From assembly GCA_015179025.1 (NCBI GenBank), contig WHUX01000020.1:462272-526271 (forward strand): 64,000 nucleotides of DNA, in the 5' to 3' direction. The position numbers and the translations under genes are program-made. Source of the DNA: Terfezia claveryi (Eukaryota > Ascomycota > Pezizomycetes > Pezizales > Pezizaceae). Below, in pieces: positions 44,693 to 57,239 of this stretch (position 1 is the first letter of the stretch; each line of letters starts with the position of its first letter). Below the pieces are notes generated by a model, which was not told where the DNA came from, ran no database searches, and saw only the letters and a program-made list of their open reading frames with translations.

Positions 44693-44947
44693 CCGTGGTA
44701 ATTCGAAATTAAGAACCCCCTCCGAAATTAAGAACCCCCCCTAGAAAAGTAGGTTTAATGTATATGCATGTATTAGAGGCTAGTTGGGGTTCAGATATAC
44801 TCTAGGTGATATTGAGACTAAACCATCAGCAGTACTGATAGATGTCGGTTCTGATTGTTGTCGTGCTGGCCGTTGCGAGACTGGTATATGCAGACCCCAG
44901 CCCACATTCGAAATTAAGAACCGGTTCTTAATTTCGAATTACCACGG
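44693..44947. mobile_element. 255-bp MITE
   Basis: CCGTGGTAATTCGAAATTAA (44693) faces its exact complement ending at 44947. GAAATTAAGAACC is repeated once more just inside the left end. It lies about 450 bp upstream of the NACHT start codon. A TSD is not clear. Confidence 0.8.
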
Positions 44948-45119
44948 TAGTCTGGTTCTTCTAACACTCTAGGTATATCCGTATTCGCATCCCTATGACA
45001 TACCTAAGCCCCGCCGAAGCTAAGAAAAACAAAAGAAACCGAATTAGGTAACAAATACGTCAGCGTGCCTGGGTCCCAGTTAGGAGATTTATCATAGTGA
45101 AAAAACTCCTCCACCAAAT

Positions 45120-45960
45120 CTATTGAAATCTACTTGGCCCCTTCACCCTCTTCACCCTAAGCCTCCGATCATCCACCTGTTCCCCTGAACTCAACTTCTC
45201 CCCAGCCATCACCAGCAGTGCAATTTTTTTTTCCCCTCTAAATTTAGTGCTCGTATACACCATCATAGCAGTGCGATGTAGGGCTACTTGTTTTGGCGTA
45301 GGCCACACTGCCGATAGGTCTGGTCGGCAAACCCATCCAGTACACTTGCAAGATTCCCTTGGCGGTCCTGCATGGGTGTAATTGAGCAATGCCTTCTTCC
45401 TATTCCATCTGACTATCCTACCCATCCCGGCCCCTTGACTTCTCTCTCATCCGTTTCCAGGTTCCAAGCACCTTCCGTGACCTAGGGTTTCCCAACCACT
45501 AGTCTCGAGCCTGCCTTTGCAAGTGTATCCGCTTCTTTATTCCCACAAATACCCACATATGCTTTAACCATCTCAGATGGACCGCATCGGGTCACAACCT
45601 CCACTGTCTTTTTCCGATCTCTTTGAACGCCTTTTTCAAGTCTCTTGTCCTAGCCTTTCCTTTTACTCCTGCCGCCTTCCCTGCTGAGGTGGCTGCCGTG
45701 GAGTCTGATAAGTTTAGTATTTTCCCTCCTTCGGGGCAACCTCCTCCAGTGCTCCCTTCATTCCCGCCACTTCTCCATACCAGACTGTGGCAAATTTTCC
45801 CAATCCTACACAACCTGTTCCCTTCTCCCCCTTTTGTGCCATCTAGATCTAGAGTTGAGTCAGAAGTTGTGGTGCGCTTACGATGGATGGGGGATCCCGG
45901 ACCCTCTCGAGCTAAGAGCGATACCAGAAACTTACATCCCCATTATATTATTCGCAGGTG
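45120..45960 (-). pseudogene. Tad-like LINE fragment: RNase H end and downstream box
   Basis: Minus-strand pieces in order: KAFKEIGKRQWRL, then VGICGNKEADTLAKAGSRLV (the H-x-GI-x-GNE-x-AD box of LINE RNase H), then MGRIVRWNRKKALLNYTHAG. The order and spacing match the 3' end of fungal Tad/I-type LINE ORF2. A stop and frame changes make it non-functional, and the reverse transcriptase is absent. This is the 5'-truncated copy expected of LINE insertion. Confidence 0.6.
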
Positions 45961-48230
45961 AGAAATTCAATAACTCAGGTACAAACATTCACGTAGGTAG
46001 AAGCGAACTATATCAAAATCCATGTATACCGCAGGTAGAAAGATTCACTCAGATGAATGATAGAAAGGTTTCACGCATGTAAGAACACCAGGATTGCCGA
46101 AAAAAGAACTCGAAGGTGACATCAACGGTTCCAGTCATAGCGGGACAGCTACCCATCCACATAGTACCATCCAAATCAAATTAAAAAATAGGGAGGACGC
46201 CCTCTTTCCGCGCTGGTCTCCGCTTCTGCTCAATTTCATCTTGAGTCCATGATTGTGTGGTTGCTGTGGCGGAACCTCTGAGGGTGATTGCCAAGTGCCA
46301 TGCCAACGTGTAACAGTTTCAAGGACCATGTAACCACTAATGTAACAAGTCGTGATGGAATCTTATTTAAAAAGTAAACTGGAACACAAAGGCAAGTATA
46401 CCACCGGACATAGGGGAATGGCTAAGGATAGATTAGCGAGTTTAGAATAAATAATGTGGGTATAGGTAGCAGCTATTAAAGTCGCCTGGTATGGGTGCTG
46501 GCTAAGCCTTATCATCAGTGGTCTCCTAGGTCATATTCTGGATTGGTGTCTAGACGTTCGTCATTTTGCTATTCTGATGTATTTCCGTCTGAAATAACAT
46601 GAAGCAAATAGAACCGGATAGCTCAAATGCAACATTACTTGGGTAAAAGGTAGTGACTAAAGTTGAGAGTCTAGTTATAGACTGGTAGGTTTAGCTGTAG
46701 CTAGGTTAGTGTTACTATACCGTAAACAATCTTGCTCTAGGGAAAAGGAGCTGGGTATAAGGTCTTTAGTATGGCCTATACCCACCGCTCAACGCTGCTC
46801 TCCAAAGTAAATTCCCTGCATGCACATCGTTGAAGAAGGCCTTCCCTCGCACTTCCTTACCCAGGCCTGGGGGCAACCCACTGCTCATAGACATACTTAC
46901 AACATTACAATTGTCAGTCGGAAATCCAATGCCAAACTATCAAACTGTCATTGTCTGGTACATCAGTAACTACTTGCCCCCTTGCCCTAGTCACTGGTAC
47001 TGGCAATACTCCTACAATCCCAGCATAAACATCAAATTCAGTAGCAACACACATCCCGTAACTGTCGAGATCCTCCCACGTTTAAAGAATATCGTAAAAT
47101 CTCGCAGACAAGAAAGTAATAATATATAAGAAAGTACTCTCCAATAAGAGGGAACGCGAATAAGAAAGTTGTTGTGGAAAATAGAATATTCTAGCACACA
47201 CTAGCTATGAAAACCGTAGTTGCTGCCTTTACCTATGCATGTTTGTACGCACTGACTCTGATCTTTTTTTTTCTTCTTTTTTTAAAAAAATACTGATTAC
47301 TCCTGCACAGGCTTTGATGATTCCGACAGTACAGAATCTGATACAGAACCTTTAGGCTTTCCAAGTTCTATCTCTGATTTAGTTAGGTGAAGGGATTGTT
47401 TGAAAGCATGGCTAGAACAGTTGTATCTGAGTTGTGTGACGGCTATATGTAGGTGATTGTATTTACAATTTTGCAACTGAAACATTCGGGTACACCATGC
47501 ATGAGGGAGTCCCTATGATTAAGAATGTAAGGATGATCAAGAAAGTAATAATGAATAAAACGCGGAGTGACCTTTCGGCCCTCCGTATATAAATAAGACC
47601 GCAGTCTTTTCCGCAAGATTTTACGGTATTTACTGAGGGACGACAAGAACGCCCTGGAGGCGTTTTCCAGGTCCAATGCTGGATTATTTACCACATGCAT
47701 GACCTTCATTGATGGTGATCAGATTCAGGCCGTGTTCGAGTACTGGGTTTTTTGGGAATTTTGAAGAAAAAAAAACCTATCGTTGAAATCTCGTTGACGT
47801 CACCACCATTGGCCACTGAGGTTGAATTTCCAAACTAGGCTAGCGTATTTGGCGACTACCCAATTAGGTACCACTGTTTGAAGCAAATAAATTCAAGCAA
47901 CGCTATGAAATATTTGAAGGTCAATAAGTGTCAGCCCCAGACTCCACCGATAGGCAGCTACAGGCAAACCTGTCTAGACCTAATTGCGGGTCCGGAAAAT
48001 CCTATGCATGACATGCATGTTGACAGGTTATGTATTTATAGAGGAGGATATACCAGCCCGAATTGGCTATGACGTTAGGGCCAAAAGAAAATAGGAGGCC
48101 AAAAGGTAACTGGTCAGTAACCCGTAGCTTGTCTATGCAAGCACTTATTGGGTTTGAGGCCGGCGAAGGGCCATACATGCAATTAGAGAGGTAGGCAATT
48201 ATAAACATTAAGTAATCCTGGGCAAAATAG
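45961..48230. other. Spacer without supportable genes
   Basis: Short frames at 46830-47129 and 47443-47709 show no domains or codon signal that I trust. A T/A-homopolymer tract lies at 47262-47290. No paired terminal repeats were found. Confidence 0.4.
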
Positions 48231-48929
48231 TACAGTCGAACCTATGACTTTGCATCCTATATAAGCGCATATCCTCTGATAACGCATACCAAGCTCCTGA
48301 CGAGTTTTTTTGTTAGTAAAAATGACACACTAAAGGGCTAAAAACCGCATAACTGTAACATTGCATGCATACTTGTTGGCGCCTTCCCAAAATTCAGATT
48401 AGTGTGGAGGGGTAGTGCAACCAGACTAATAGCAGGTATGAGTTCAGCCGAAGTCAACAGCAACTAACGCAGGTATTCGGATTCAGTGTTATAGCTTAAA
48501 GAGCAGAAGTCCCACATCTTATCTTTTACTTTCTTCTCTTCACATAGGCAGCGCACAATGGCATCTGTACCATATATACCAACTTCCGATCCAACAGATG
48601 GTGAGCGTGCACAGCTCTATCGCTACCATTTAGCAAATAAATTCAGCCTTAATTGAGTCTATTGCTACTCTAACCAACCGCATGGCAGACCTCAATATGA
48701 AACGCAAGCAGCAATCACACCTCGAGAAATGGCTTAGATCCGATTAAAGTGGGTGGGAACGGGTCGGGATATCATGGATTTAGTCGGGATATCATGTATT
48801 TAGTCGGTGTGTCATGTATTTAGTTTAATATCAGCTCTTTTTCTCATTTTCGCCAGTACCGCATAATCCTGTCTTACTGCATCAAAAGTGCTCTGACGGA
48901 CATCATGCAGTAAGAGAGGTTCGACTGTA
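48231..48929. mobile_element. Pogo-like MITE, 699 bp
   Basis: The inverted ends are TACAGTCGAACCTATGAC (48231) and GAGGTTCGACTGTA (ending 48929), both with TA at the edge. The interior has no intact frame. The same terminus family recurs at 54998-55093. Confidence 0.7.
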
Positions 48930-50038
48930 TGTATTTAGGGTAGTTACTGTATGTATATATAGAGGATGTAAATATAGAGGTTATAGTTTGACTCCACGTT
49001 TGGGCTACAGTATAACGATGGCTCATGCCACTAACTAAGTATACACGAGGTTTCTAAACCACAAATAGTGTGGGCTCTTGTTTGGGTGACATCCATTGAG
49101 GAACTGTGGCCGTGACACCGTGTATCAAGGGATGGGGATCTGGAGGCAGCTACTTGATGGGTTAGAATGAAGATTTTCTCAGGTGGATCCGTTATACCCC
49201 AGACATTAACACCTTTACCAATGTTTGAGCCAAAGCCCACTCCAACAGATCGGGACTGGTATGATAGTGCTGCACACAATGCCGATGCAGGGAGGGGTGG
49301 AGCATCGGAACGGGGATGATCGTAGGCATAATATTGAGGAAGCGACTATGATAGATTCATTCATCAAACTCTCGTGAATCGGGCGGGGTTGCTAACAGGG
49401 ATAGAGTAGTTTATGCTTCATATTGAGGAAGTGGCACGTATAATAAAGCTTGTGATGTTGACATATTGTTCTAGATCTGTTATGAATGTATCGTAAAATT
49501 TGTGGATAAGATAGTAATATTGTTTAAGACAGTAATCGCATATAGGACGGTGGTAGAACCCCCGTTGCAAAAGACATTGTAGGGGTACCGCCAATAAGCT
49601 TAGCATGTATAAGATTACTAGAAGGTTCGCGATTCCAAATGGTGAGGATTTTGTTATGTTCAAGGGTATCGCAGATCAGCATTATCAGAATAATATAAAC
49701 AGGTAAGGCACTTCAATCCAAAGCATAGAATAATGTGCTAACAGGAATACAGCAAAGTATACTGCTTCAGAACGCAGTATCCTTTTTACTCAATGGGTTG
49801 GCGAGGGTTGGGAACTGCTCTCCAATGATCTGAAGGAGTCTATTGTTCGGTCATTTTGATAATGTGGCATAACAATTGCACTTGATAGCAGCGAGGATAG
49901 TGATATTAATATTAGAGGATTGGAGGGATATATGTTGGCGCGCAGAGTTCAGAAACTAGTTCGGAATCTGATGCTGAGTATGAGCCTGGGTACAATTCTT
50001 GAGATGAAGATACAGTGGGCGAGGGAGATAATACTAAG

Positions 50039-50476
50039 AACAAGCCTTAATACCATTTACTCGACAAGCTCAAATGCCTAATTCTCATGGATCTCTACAT
50101 GTTCCGCAACGACAAGCATGATCAGAGAGTGAGCGACAAGCCATTCGAACGTATGCTGCAGAAAATCCGGGGACTACCTGGCGCTATATTAAACGCCGGT
50201 TTGAAGCACAGAACCCCAATAAGGAGCTTACACAATCTCAAATCTGTAAAATCCTCAATCCGAGGTCAGATGGAACGCAGGCGGCAGCATGTCCAGCGCA
50301 TGATAACTGATTTTTTGGGTCCTTCCGGAGCATCCTCCTCCTCTTCCTGATGTCTCTCTCTGCATGTCTACAATTTATTGTGTCATTCCGCAGGCTTTCC
50401 TACCTAGTAATTAATACATTTCTCTAGCTATATCCCCCGTCCCTACGATATGCTTGTAACGAGAGTCATCTGTATA
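50039..50476 (+). pseudogene. Pogo transposase C-terminus with right terminal repeat
   Basis: The frame 50087-50350 ends MERRRQHVQRMITDFLGPSG, the pogo tail motif, with a serine run before the stop. About 90 bp later a terminal motif GATATGCTTGTAACGAGAGT...CTGTA ends at 50476. Upstream to about 49000 the sequence is decayed and no left terminus is recognised. Confidence 0.55.
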
Positions 50477-50678
50477 TACCGCAATATAATCAATCTCAAG
50501 AGCCGAAATGCAAAAAGCAGGTAGAACAAGAACAGGCAAAGGCAGGTACAACCGTAGAACAAGAACAAACTCAAGAGCCGATTGGCGAGACAAAATCAGT
50601 GTCACCAACCGGCCAGGCCAGCCTTTAGGCCGCCGGGGGCCTGGACTGAGGGCCGAGGTCCGTGCTGGTCTGAATTTA

Positions 50679-51300
50679 TAGGCCTGGGCACGAGCCGGCT
50701 CGAGCCGAGCCTGGGGGGCTCGAGCCGCCAAGACTCGAGCCGGCTCGCGAGAATTGCAAGAGTAAATAGATAACTGCGTACGCTACATATCTGTATAGGT
50801 CATGGAAAAAATCAAAGACGCAGAAATATGGAAGATAAAGATATAAACAGACGTGGAAATGGACAGAATCAATTTCAACCTTCATCGTCCACCTAAAGTC
50901 GGCTGCGAAATCGGACGATACATAGGACTGCAATATTGTCGTAACCGAGCAAATGGTAGGTTTCAACCATAGCGAGATACAGCGGTGATTTCATCAATTT
51001 GTGCAGTTTCCTCCTCTTGTGTTGGTAGGCGTGTTTGGTTATGTCGGAAATGGAGCGATTATAGTTGTAAATTTTGAAGGGAGGAAATGAACTCCAGGAC
51101 TGCCGGAGGAGGTTGTGTTATTGAGAAAAAAAAAAAAGAGGAAAGGGTGGAACTGCAACGCATTTTGAAGATTTCCACTCACCGGGTACCTTCGGTATTT
51201 CGCGGTTACAACGACCTCCGGGCTCGAGCCTGGGCTCGAGCTTGTGTGACCTTGGACTCGAGCCGGCTCGGGCTCGTGGCTCGGCTCGTGCTCAGGCGTA
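50679..51300. mobile_element. hAT MITE, copy 1 (622 bp)
   Basis: The ends TAGGCCTGGGCACGAGCC and GGCTCGTG...CAGGCGTA are inverted. The flanks GTCTGAAT (50668-50675) and GTCTGAAA (51301-51308) are a 7/8 match at the hAT TSD length. The body is an inverted copy of 53288-53813 (about 520 bp shared). Confidence 0.75.
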
Positions 51301-51422
51301 GTCTGAAACAGCCTGGACCGGCGCCCCCGGCGGGCTATCTCGTGGACTGCAGTCCGACCAGTCCGACCAGTCCAGCCACTCCGCCCAGTCCGACCAGGCT
51401 GGTCTGGAATAGGCAATCCAAC

Positions 51423-52310
51423 TACAGTGAAGTCTCGTTATAAGAAACTCCTCGGGACCGGCTTGGAGTTTCTTATAACGAGAGGTTTCTTATAACGAGA
51501 TATATACACAAAAATTAATGAAAGGTCCGTGCAAGGCCTGAAAAACCCTGTGATGCTTGTTTGAAGCTGTGTCCTGCGAGCCATTCCTTGCAATGCCGCA
51601 ATATCCCGCTTTTCCCGATATAAAGCAGCATCTAGCTGCTCGCCTTTCTGCAAATTAACATGGGGGCTCTGAAGACGAAAGAGACGCAGGGCTTCAAGTC
51701 CTTCAAGAGCAGTCTTATAGGAAATAACAGGTACATCAGGAATGTCATCCGGATCAGAATCAGACTCATGCAGCGAGCAGGCTAATAGGTATCTAGAATA
51801 CGCTGCTCCTCCTCCTCCGCAGAATTCTCAACAACTTCATCAATAGAATTAATAAAATCAGGAAGGCTAGCTCGCAGGAAACCAGGATGAGCAACACGAA
51901 TGCAATCATAAATCTCCTCCTCTACCTGGTTGAGATCATTGTCTAAAGCTTCAACTGCAGGAGCAGTCGCTGGACCTTGTACCTTGACCTGACTTCGTTG
52001 AAAACAATGTGCAAGAGTAGATAATAATTGATCTAGCAAATGGAGATATATATGAGTAGAATAAGACCTTATTTGCCTAATACGTGTTGAGTAACAATTC
52101 ACAAAATGCGGGGTAACGTATGCGGCTCCAGCGACACCAACCATAACCTCGATATAAGAAACTGTATGTATTACTAAGCCAAGACTTAAGAAACCTGCTA
52201 ATAGCGAGAGTTTCTTATTTCCCCATACAAATTTTGGCGGGACCGAAGCACTCTTTCTTATAACGAGAGGTTTCTTATAACGAGGTTTCTTATAACGAGA
52301 TTTCACTGTA
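51423..52310 (-). mobile_element. Pogo-like element, 888 bp, internally deleted
   Basis: The ends TACAGTGAAGTCTCGTTATA (51423) and the inverse ending ...GATTTCACTGTA (52310) each carry extra inverted copies of CTCGTTATAAGAAAC inside. Minus-strand remnants of the transposase C-terminus remain: CFQRSQVKVQG...EEEIYDCIRVAHP at 52000-51880 and RTQLQTSITGFFRP near 51570-51530, the usual tail motif. TA is at both edges. Confidence 0.75.
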
Positions 52311-52364
52311 TATACATTAACAGCATACATTTCTCGAAACAAATTCATAAACAATTGGAAGAAT

Positions 52365-52716
52365 AAGCGTGGTCCTCGAATGCGTCAAAAAGATGAACTT
52401 GAACATTTTGCATCATCTACTATTGTTGAAACCGACAACCCACGAGTCTGGTGGATTCAGCACCAAGCAGACTATCCGCAACTTTCGATACTGGCCCTTA
52501 GCTTACTTGCGATCCCAGCTATGGGTTCTGAGGTTGAACGAGTTTTTAGTAGTAGTACAGGCTTGATGGCGGAACCGGCTTAAGGAGGATATTATTGAAG
52601 CGGCAGAATGCATGAAGGCATGGCAGGCAGATGGAGGACTAGTTGCATTTGGAGAGACAGAACAAGTACGCACTATGTTAGAGCAATTGGAGATTAAGAG
52701 CACAGGAATACCGTAG
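52365..52716 (+). pseudogene. hAT transposase C-terminal dimerisation domain
   Basis: The text PRVWWIQHQADYPQLSILAL, then LLAIPAMGSEVERVFSSSTG, is the hAT dimerisation signature (W, YP-LS-lA, SEVERVFS). A frameshift near 52575 moves the rest (RLKEDIIEAAECMKAWQADG to a stop at 52714-52716) to another frame. The N-terminal BED finger and catalytic core are absent. A pogo-like element ends about 55 bp upstream. It lies between two hAT MITEs, but I cannot show that it mobilised them. Confidence 0.8.
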
Positions 52717-53287
52717 GGCTTGAGAGTAGTACTGAGTAATTTGACATGTCCCGCATAAGGAGGATATTATTGAAAGCGGCGACAAAATGTATGAAGTTAT
52801 CGCGGGCGGATCAAATGGGCTTGAGAGGTGCCGAGTTGTATTTTTCATATTCTATTTACTAGGCCGATTAGGTTCCGAAAATCATGATATCTGTTTACTC
52901 CGCGCTGTTATATAGTAATCACTCGCACAGTAGTCTTCAGTCTGTCGGTTTAGTTAGGCCAGTCAGACTAGGTGGCAGTTGGACTGGGCCAGCCTGGTCG
53001 GACTGGCCGGCCCGATCCAAATACTGGACAAAATTACGGTTTGCGCGAAGTAAACTCGGATAATGAACTCAAGTGACGCGGTACTGTACCCCCATGCTGT
53101 CATTAACCGGCTAGATGCCATATGACAACAGGGGGCCTGACCGAAGCCCGCGCCTAACAAAACCCAACCAAAATCAAATAACAAACCAACCAAAATCGAA
53201 TCTCAAGGGCCACCCTCTCGGCTCCCAGTTAGACAGATTTCATGGTTCAGATTATCATCAGCCAATATGCCCTCTATAGCTGCGAAC

Positions 53288-53813
53288 TACGCCTGGGCAC
53301 GAGCCGAGCCGGCTCGAGCCCGGAGGTCGTTGTAACCGCGAAATACCGAAGGTACCCGGTGAGTGGAAATCTTCAAAATGCGTTGCAGTTCCACCCTTTC
53401 CTCTTTTTTTTTTTTCTCAATAACACAACCTCCTCCGGCAGTCCTGAAGTTCATTTCCTCCCTTCAAAATTCACAACTATAATCGCTCCATTTCCGACAT
53501 AACCAAACACGCCTACCAACACAAGAGGAGGAAACTGCACAAATTGATGAAATCACCGCTGTATCTCGCTATGGTTTTACCATTTGCTCGGTTACGACAA
53601 TATTGCAGTCCTATGTATCGTCCGATTTCGCAGCCGACTTTAGGTGGACGATGAAGGTTGAAATTGATTCTGTCCATTTCCACTTCTGTTTATATCTGTA
53701 TCTTCCATATTTCTGCGTCTTTGATTTTTTCCATGACCTATACAGATATGTAGCGTACGCAGTTATCTATTTACTCTTGCAATTCTCGCGAGCTTGGCTC
53801 GTGCCCAGGCCTA
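53288..53813. mobile_element. hAT MITE, copy 2 (526 bp) with perfect 8-bp TSD
   Basis: The ends TACGCCTGGGCACGAGCC and GGCTCGTGCCCAGGCCTA are inverted. The 8-bp target duplication CTGCGAAC is perfect (53280-53287 and 53814-53821), diagnostic of hAT-class insertion. It is oriented opposite to copy 1. The low damage and perfect TSD suggest recent movement. Confidence 0.9.
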
Positions 53814-53821
53814 CTGCGAAC

Positions 53822-54997
53822 AGCTTCAGTTCTTTTGAGAACATCGGCATTCTTACAAGTTCAAGTTGTGAAGGGTATCGGTAGTCTCTACAGAGCAGTG
53901 TTCCAGGCCCCCCGAGAGAAAATCAAACTCGCGGAAGGCCAGGGCCACTCGCCCCCAGGAGACCACCCATCTCCTGGCTGGCCCGGGCCCGCGGGAGAAT
54001 ACGGAATGACCGGACCACTCGCCAGTATGAGAAAAATGAGGTTTACCCTATCTTGATAATTTCGATGATGTGAGCTCATTACCCTAACTTAACACCTGAC
54101 TTGTCCACCGGATACTTAACTTGTCAATATGCAGTTGTGAGTACGTCGCATCAGACCGGCAGTAGCTATGCTAATCACTCAAGATGCTTCCGACATATCT
54201 TGAGCTCGCCATGCACAGCATTTTACCACACAGCGCAGGCTTACCACTTAAGGTATGCCTGCCACACAAGGTGAGCTTGCCTTTCAGGGTAATGCCTGGC
54301 AACTTTATGTGCGCTTGCCACATAAGATAAGCTCAGGTAAGAATGTAAGCTCAGCACACAAGACATTCTCACCAAGTTATTGCACAATTTAACCCTGCGA
54401 GGCATGACTGAGGCCCGTGCCTTAATAAACTGGAAGGACAACGTGGTATGAACTCAAGAGCCGGTTGGCTAGGTAGCAAAACAACCAAAATCAAGTAACA
54501 ACCAAAAATATCTGACCAAAATAAAATAAAATTCGCAAGGGCCGCCCTCCCGGCCATCCGTCTATATAGGAAGCTGAAGAAAGGCTTAGAAAGCTTCTAC
54601 TGCGTCCAATCGTGTCCGTGGGAGTACATTCTAGGCTCAAACGCAAACAGGAACAGTGGCGGATTTGACATTTGCCTTTACATTTACAGAAAGCTTGCCG
54701 GAAGAGGGGATCCCTAATGTAAAAAGGCACAGTAGAGATTTGGGAGCGGGCTTCAGTCAGGCTCCTTTGGGTCATTGGGCACATGGGAGTCCCGCTTCAC
54801 TTGAGTCTGGTTTTATTTTTTATTTTATATTTGGTTGGGGCAGGCTTCAGTCAGGCCTCTCGGGGTCATCTGGCACTAGCCGGTTAATGACAGCATAGGG
54901 GTTCCCTTTCACTTGACTTTATCTGATTTCTTTTTACCTATATATACTTTCCCAATTGGGACTCAAGTTCATTTTGTTTGCGGTATATAGTCGCCGG
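53822..54997. other. Spacer with fragments of a dispersed repeat
   Basis: No gene is supported. A motif around GGCTTCAGTCAGGC...GGGTCAT appears twice in direct order (about 54750 and 54845), and an inverted relative lies near 53085-53160 (GGGGGCCTGACCGAAGCC). They look like pieces of one degenerated element. Confidence 0.4.
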
Positions 54998-55093
54998 CAG
55001 TCGAACCTTTCCATTTTGCCGAGATCGGAAGGGTCCATGCTAATAGAGAGGTCATGCATATATAAAGGTTGCCATAATAGAGGTTCAACTGTA
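54998..55093. mobile_element. ~96-bp pogo-like MITE
   Basis: CAGTCGAACC (54998) pairs with GGTTCAACTGTA (55093), the same terminus family as 48231-48929. It has no coding content. Confidence 0.6.
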
Positions 55094-55356
55094 ACGCACA
55101 TAGGGTATTCTGCGATATTATCTCAACCCCAAGGAGCCTGACTGAAGCCCAATCCAAACCTCTGCTTGCCTTTTCGAATGACAGCCCCCCTCTTCCGGTG
55201 AGCTTTCTGAAAGGCAACTGAGGAAAGCCTCTAATCCTACAAATCTCGTACCAGTCCAATCCTGCGCGGAGGGTTACAATACATGCTGCCGGCCCTTCTG
55301 CTTAAATTAATGTCCAATCCCATTAATTTCGTGCTTTACTCCCACTTTGTATTCCC

Positions 55357-56230
55357 TTGCGTGCTTTATTCCACGTGTACACAGTATTTACTATATATCG
55401 AATTTTACTTACTTGGGTAATTATGTGCTCCCGTGTTCTCCCGCGGGGCCCGGGACCCCCGCGAGCCAGGCCTCTCGCGAATATTGAGTTCTCACGACTG
55501 GCCCGGAACAGGGTGGAGGGTATGCCATACGATGGCACTAGGAAATCAGGACACAGTGCATCCGCTTTCGTCTCGAGCGACAGGAGGGGCAATCTAGATG
55601 CTAAAGGGTACGGATACTTAGGAGAGGAAGCCACAGTGGCAGATGTGGAACGACACGCAATAGCTCTATGCCTCCGAGAACATAAAAGACCAGCATGCTG
55701 GCTATTCTGTCCGATTCCATGGCAGCTATCTCTAGTGTACTAAAGCGGGATCGTATGCGAGATAGGAGCTACTAGAGGAACGACACGAAAAAGCAACATG
55801 ACACTTCCACCTCCTGGGTCCGATTACATATTGGGATCAAAGGTAATGAGGAGGCTGACAATTTAGCATCGTTCGCCTCCGCGCTAGGCCAGGTTTCCTT
55901 ATCCCCCTCAACAGCTACGGAAGGCGGAATCAGACTCTGTGATGGCATAGCTATTATCAGCAATTCCGCGTCCATGACCGTGGCATACCGACCCAGATAC
56001 CACTCCGCCGTCCTTGTTGCTACTGCGGCTACCTCTTCCGCCCTACTCCCGCCCGAGAACCATACACGCTTGCCGCCCAACGGATCTTCTTCCTAGCCGT
56101 TGCATCCCCCAGTTCCGAAATCCCGGCGAGCTTGCCCAATCTTACCTCTGTTGCTTCCATGACAGGCTCCGATAATCCAGTTCATGCACTCGGATGCCAG
56201 TCGGACTTTCCCTTCACTTGGTGATGAATA
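55357..56230 (+). pseudogene. Tad-like LINE fragment with RNase H domain
   Basis: The frame contains the RNase H start (MPYDGTRKSGHSASAFVSSD, then GYLGEEATVADVERHAIAL), where YDGTR replaces the usual YTDGS-type box, with loss of the catalytic context. After frame changes the downstream box GNEEADNLASFASALGQ and TATEGGIRL follow (about 55835-55930). The order matches LINE ORF2 C-termini. No reverse transcriptase remains upstream. Confidence 0.65.
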
Positions 56231-56286
56231 GCTCGGCACTATATGTGAAACTCACTAGAATCTGTATTATTAGAAAATACCGTTTC

Positions 56287-56330
56287 TAAGCCTGGGCACG
56301 ACGAGCCCGAGCCCGACCGAGGAAAAGCTC
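56287..56330. mobile_element. hAT-type MITE terminus (solo)
   Basis: TAAGCCTGGGCACGACGAGC matches the hAT MITE ends. No partner was found. Confidence 0.4.
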
Positions 56331-57239
56331 GAGCGTCCTTGGAAAATGACGAGCCTATGCCTAGTATGGCTCACTAGTGACCGGTTGATTGATGATTGTT
56401 AGTTTCTGGGCACTGCCGTATGACTAGGTAGAGAGGGATGTGGAAGAATTCAAAGATCTTCACGGATCTGGGTCAGTCGTTTCAGTCTTCAGAATTATAT
56501 GTCTCAATGAAACTCGCGTGTGTGTCCGAGGAGCTGAGGGAGGTTCGTTGGGCTTGGCGGTTGATGGAATGGGATGTTTGAGAGTCAGAAGGTGGGTAGA
56601 TAATCACACCGCCTACATATCATATGCTATACCGTAGATTCTTTTCTTCCAGGCCCTCAATTTTTCAGTAGTATCCACATTTTTGCTTTTCTTTGATTTC
56701 TTCGATATTGTTGTCCTTCCTATTTCCATGGGTTTCTTTTTTTGCTTTCATATAATGTTCTGTGGTGGACTTGTTGCTTCGACTTCGGATCTCACTTTCC
56801 TCTACTTGTGTTCCCTACCAGCCTTGACGCGCAGTATTACTGTCGTTAAACCTCAATTACGCCTACTGCGAATGCTGGATTTTTAATTGTAGTATTTTGT
56901 TATTTTGCTTTCAGGTAACTCGCTTTCATATGATAGCATTCTAGAAATCGACCCTAAATTCTAAATTTGACCCTCGCGGACCTTTCTGTAACATGCTAGA
57001 GACCCAAACCGTAGCATCCCTCCTCCTAGCTTCTCATGTCTCTATTATCTTAAGTATATCGGCCAGCAATTTAAAATTGTGTAGTGGGGGGGTAGAGGGA
57101 GAGCTGGGACCTTCACGCTTTAGCGGGCGCTAGAATTGTGCAAGTGATATAGTGTCTAGCGGAAAGTAACGTGGTCACGGAGTTTCCCATAACCGGTCGA
57201 GCAAGTTTTCAGAGGAAATCTTATCTATGGATTATATCG

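Noticed and set aside
46830..47129. Frame of 99 codons
   Set aside because: No domain, partner, intron signal or conservation evidence. Similar frames are expected by chance at this length.
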